A stretch of 33,274 bases of DNA from Phocaeicola faecalis (GTDB lineage: Bacteria; Bacteroidota; Bacteroidia; Bacteroidales; Bacteroidaceae): NCBI RefSeq assembly GCF_021730445.1, contig NZ_JADNRM010000028.1, forward strand, positions 1 to 33,274. Direction: 5' to 3'. The notes below the pieces were generated by a model, which worked only from the letters and a program-made list of their open reading frames with translations, ran no database searches and had not been told where the DNA came from. Shown here one piece after another: positions 31,296 through 33,274 of this stretch; the stretch's first letter is position 1; the number at the start of each line of letters is the position of its first letter. A program made the translations under genes and the position numbers.

Positions 31296-33050
31296 TTAGC
31301 ATTCCACCACCCGATACACATTCCCCTTGGCAGTATGCACCCGCTCGCCCAACTGGGGCAGGATGCGGCTCAGGCTGAAGGCCGTCATACCCCTCATGGC
31401 CGAGGGATGGGCGGACTTCATCCGCTCGAACAACTGAGTTGCGGAAAGGGTCAGCACCTCCTGTGGTTCGTCCTCTTCCGTGGCAAAGCGGAAACAGAGG
31501 CGGAACACCTCCTCTTCGGGTACATGCTTGTAGAACAGGGCGTTGTGTTGCTGTATGGCCTGTTCCTCCTCTTTATTGAACCAGCTGCGTTCGCCGGACA
31601 GAAGCTCCGCCTTGAGTTGGGCGTACAGTTGCTCATGCTCTATGGGGGTGACGCAGTCAATGGCATGTTCCAGACTGACACAGAGGAAGCGGCGTGAGCC
31701 GGTACGGTCCACCAACAGGTCTTCCCGGTTGCTGGTGCCGATGAACGAGGCAATGCGGGGAAGTGCCGAAGCACTGCGTTTGTAGGCCTTGCGGATATTC
31801 AGCGCGGAAGCCTGCATCAGATTCTTCAGCAGGGGCATTTTGGACGCACCCAACTTGTCGAATTCATCCAGATTAATCAGACCGTAGGCAGCTAACCTGG
31901 CTTCGGCGGATGCCGGGGAACTGAGGTCATAACTCTCTGTATAGTAGGCTTTCAGCGCATCGGGCATCAACAGGCGGCAGAACGTACTTTTCCCCAGTCC
32001 CTGACGACTGCTCACCAGCAGGGGTGCCACGCTGTTGGCGCGGTTGGTATCCGGATGGAACTGCATCCATTGGGCGGAGAGTCCCAGCATCCAGCGGTGG
32101 AAACCGTTCACCCATACCGGGTTATCAGACACCCTGCGGGCGAGTGCCGACACCCGGTCGGTGCCGTCCCATTCAGGAAGCTGCTCAAAGTAGGCGGTAA
32201 AGGGATGGTATTCGCTGATACGGCGCGAGCGCACAAAGCGTTGGATGTCCCTGTCCCAGCAGTCTATGCCCGCTTCGATGGCTTCCAGACTGAGCGAGTT
32301 CATCCACCGTTCGTCCACCTTGGCGTAGCGCAAGTGGTCATCGGAAATGCCGTGTTCCACGCCCGCTACCTCGGTCTCTTCGGTCAGCACGTTGAACCGG
32401 AAGCGGTAGCGGGAGGTGAGAAAAGCGGTCACTTCCTGCATCAAGGAGCGTGATTTCGCCTTCCCAACAGTTTTTTCCGGAGATATTGGCGCGGCTTCCT
32501 TTTCAGTGTCTTTCAAAGATATCGGTTCGGCTTCCTTTTCAACATATTTCGAGGACTTCACTCCGAGTTCCTTTCGGATATCTTCCAAAGATGTTGGTTC
32601 GACTTCCTTTTTAATATCTTTCGAGCGTACAGTATTCATAACCTTTTGAACGCTTCCCGATTGCACGGAATCTTCCTCCGTTTCTTCTGTTAAGTCTGTC
32701 GGACATCCGGAAAAACCGTCTCTGCTTTCCAACAAGTTTCCCTTGCCGTTTTCAGCAAGAAGAACCTGTGACTTGTCCACTTCCTTCACCCCTTCTTCAT
32801 CGGAAACGATGTAGTGGTAACTGCCTGCAAGCGCATTCCCGTCGGTGCGCGGAGTCCAGTCCAGCACCAAAGCCACCCGGCCTTCGCGGATATCCACTGC
32901 CAGGTGCACACCGGGCATGGTCCGACAAAGCGGCATCAGTCCGTTGAGGGCGGATACGAGGTCACGGCGTGGTGTTCCGTCGGAGGGAACAGGACTGGAC
33001 AGGAATTTGCTTCCGAAGAAGACTGTCTTGAGAGTGGCGAATACATTCAT
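31296..33050 (-). CDS. VapE/VirE-family AAA+ (primase-helicase-like) protein
   Basis: I use the ATG at 33050 (584 residues) rather than a GTG two codons upstream. The N-terminal 90 residues resemble the start of Bacteroides BT4734/VirE_N-type proteins but look short. A hydrophilic linker (about 90-190) contains four 12-residue repeats (KEVEPTSLEDIR and relatives). The VapE ATPase domain follows (about 250-470) with EYHPFTAYFEQLPEWDGTDR, Walker A SSRQGLGKST, Walker B LINLDEFDKL, and FIGTSNREDLLVDRTGSRRF. A C-terminal DUF3874-like domain (SAMRGMTAFSLSRILPQLGE) ends the protein. Such proteins occur on phage-like and integrative elements and act in DNA replication. Codons are more GC-rich than in the neighbouring genes. 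Position beside tRNAs suggests acquisition. Confidence 0.85.
   Translation of the reverse strand: MNVFATLKTVFFGSKFLSSPVPSDGTPRRDLVSALNGLMPLCRTMPGVHLAVDIREGRVALVLDWTPRTDGNALAGSYHYIVSDEEGVKEVDKSQVLLAENGKGNLLESRDGFSGCPTDLTEETEEDSVQSGSVQKVMNTVRSKDIKKEVEPTSLEDIRKELGVKSSKYVEKEAEPISLKDTEKEAAPISPEKTVGKAKSRSLMQEVTAFLTSRYRFRFNVLTEETEVAGVEHGISDDHLRYAKVDERWMNSLSLEAIEAGIDCWDRDIQRFVRSRRISEYHPFTAYFEQLPEWDGTDRVSALARRVSDNPVWVNGFHRWMLGLSAQWMQFHPDTNRANSVAPLLVSSRQGLGKSTFCRLLMPDALKAYYTESYDLSSPASAEARLAAYGLINLDEFDKLGASKMPLLKNLMQASALNIRKAYKRSASALPRIASFIGTSNREDLLVDRTGSRRFLCVSLEHAIDCVTPIEHEQLYAQLKAELLSGERSWFNKEEEQAIQQHNALFYKHVPEEEVFRLCFRFATEEDEPQEVLTLSATQLFERMKSAHPSAMRGMTAFSLSRILPQLGERVHTAKGNVYRVVEC
32479..32625 (-). 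repeat. In-frame 36-bp degenerate repeat in the VapE gene
   Basis: The encoded 12-residue units read KEVEPTSLEDIR, KELGVKSSKYVE, KEAEPISLKDTE and KEAAPISPEKTV. The DNA core GGTTCGGCTTCC-like recurs at about 32488, 32524 and 32596, spaced by 36 and 72 bases. The repeat forms a charged, probably flexible linker. Confidence 0.8.
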
Positions 33051-33079
33051 GAACACTTCTTTTTAGATTTGACGAACTA

Positions 33080-33087
33080 CAAATATA
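33080..33087 (-). promoter_or_regulatory. -7 element for the VapE gene
   Basis: The minus strand reads TATATTTG (TAnnTTTG), 29 nt upstream of the ATG at 33050, consistent with that start. No clear -33 TTTG at the usual spacing. Confidence 0.45.
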
Positions 33088-33198
33088 CAACATAAAAAAG
33101 CCTTTGTCAAGAGGGAAGACAAACTAATCCAATTCCGGCACTTCACCCGACACCAGATATGACAGAGCCTGACACAAGTATAAGTCAATGACATATAC

Positions 33199-33274
33199 AC
33201 GTGCAGGCTCATGCGTACATACGTGTAGGCCGATGCGTACGTACGTGTGGGCTTATGCCACCGTATGTGTAGAC
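33199..33274. repeat. 22-bp tandem repeat running off the right edge
   Basis: Three full units (33199-33220, 33221-33242, 33243-33264) and the start of a fourth follow the consensus ACGTGYRGGCYNATGCGTACRT. The third unit diverges most at its end. The period is not a multiple of three, so it is probably non-coding. It lies about 110 bases upstream of the VapE promoter element. The remaining bases between 33088 and 33198 show no gene or signal I can support. Confidence 0.85.

Noticed and set aside
33188..33274. Open frame from an ATG through the 22-bp repeats
   Set aside because: The repeat period is not a multiple of three, the translation is low-complexity without family resemblance, and the frame runs off the edge, so coding cannot be supported.
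33199..33274. CRISPR array
   Set aside because: Units are contiguous with no spacers and are degenerate; no cas genes are in the window.

Overview
This window is chromosomal DNA from a gut-type Bacteroidales bacterium, most likely a Bacteroides species. The evidence is the gene families (BamA with two OmpH/Skp chaperones, TlpA/DUF4369-type thioredoxin lipoproteins, a TPR-transmembrane regulator, DUF3244- and DUF6242-like secreted proteins, a Bacteroides-type VapE protein) and the promoters, which follow the Bacteroides pattern (-33 TTTG, -7 TAnnTTTG) rather than the E. coli sigma-70 pattern. I cannot name the species.

Left region (1-6500) is accessory. On the minus strand, in transcription order, it holds a membrane-anchored TPR regulator (4622-3003), a small secreted DUF3244-like protein, a 67-residue peptide with a double-glycine leader, and two nearly identical tandem copies of a secreted TlpA-like thioredoxin, the second running off the left edge. 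On the plus strand, a radical SAM/SPASM enzyme (4885-5964) is followed 11 nt later by a small lipoprotein with a conserved Cys-Glu-Tyr-Gly motif just after the lipobox. This matches the uncharacterised 'rSAM/lipoprotein system' of Bacteroidetes and is the best candidate for an undescribed biology in the window. The double-glycine peptide is the second candidate.

Middle region (6500-31000) is mostly core. Minus strand: redox-dead thioredoxin-like lipoprotein with yifB; an abundant-looking OmpA-like/TPR lipoprotein with its own promoter and terminator; xerD. Plus strand: aroQ-pyk-O-methyltransferase-rbfA-LolC/E-type permease. Minus strand again: ribD, then the envelope cluster DUF6242-like lipoprotein-uppS-bamA-skp-skp-murI, and a pyridoxal kinase. 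Plus strand: prmC-recX-comF with overlapping ends, then pyrE, an SRPBCC-like protein, argH and an aldo/keto reductase.

Right region (31000-33274) holds tRNA-Gly(GCC) and tRNA-Leu(UAA) behind a textbook Bacteroides promoter, a terminator, and then a convergent VapE/VirE-family primase-helicase-like gene containing an in-frame 12-residue repeat. Beyond it, a 22-bp tandem repeat runs off the right edge. The tRNA-adjacent position and the VapE gene suggest the edge of a mobile or variable region. No rRNA, CRISPR array or insertion sequence was seen. No gene-free stretch exceeds 300 bases; the largest are 1991-2209, 4680-4884 and 33057-33274.
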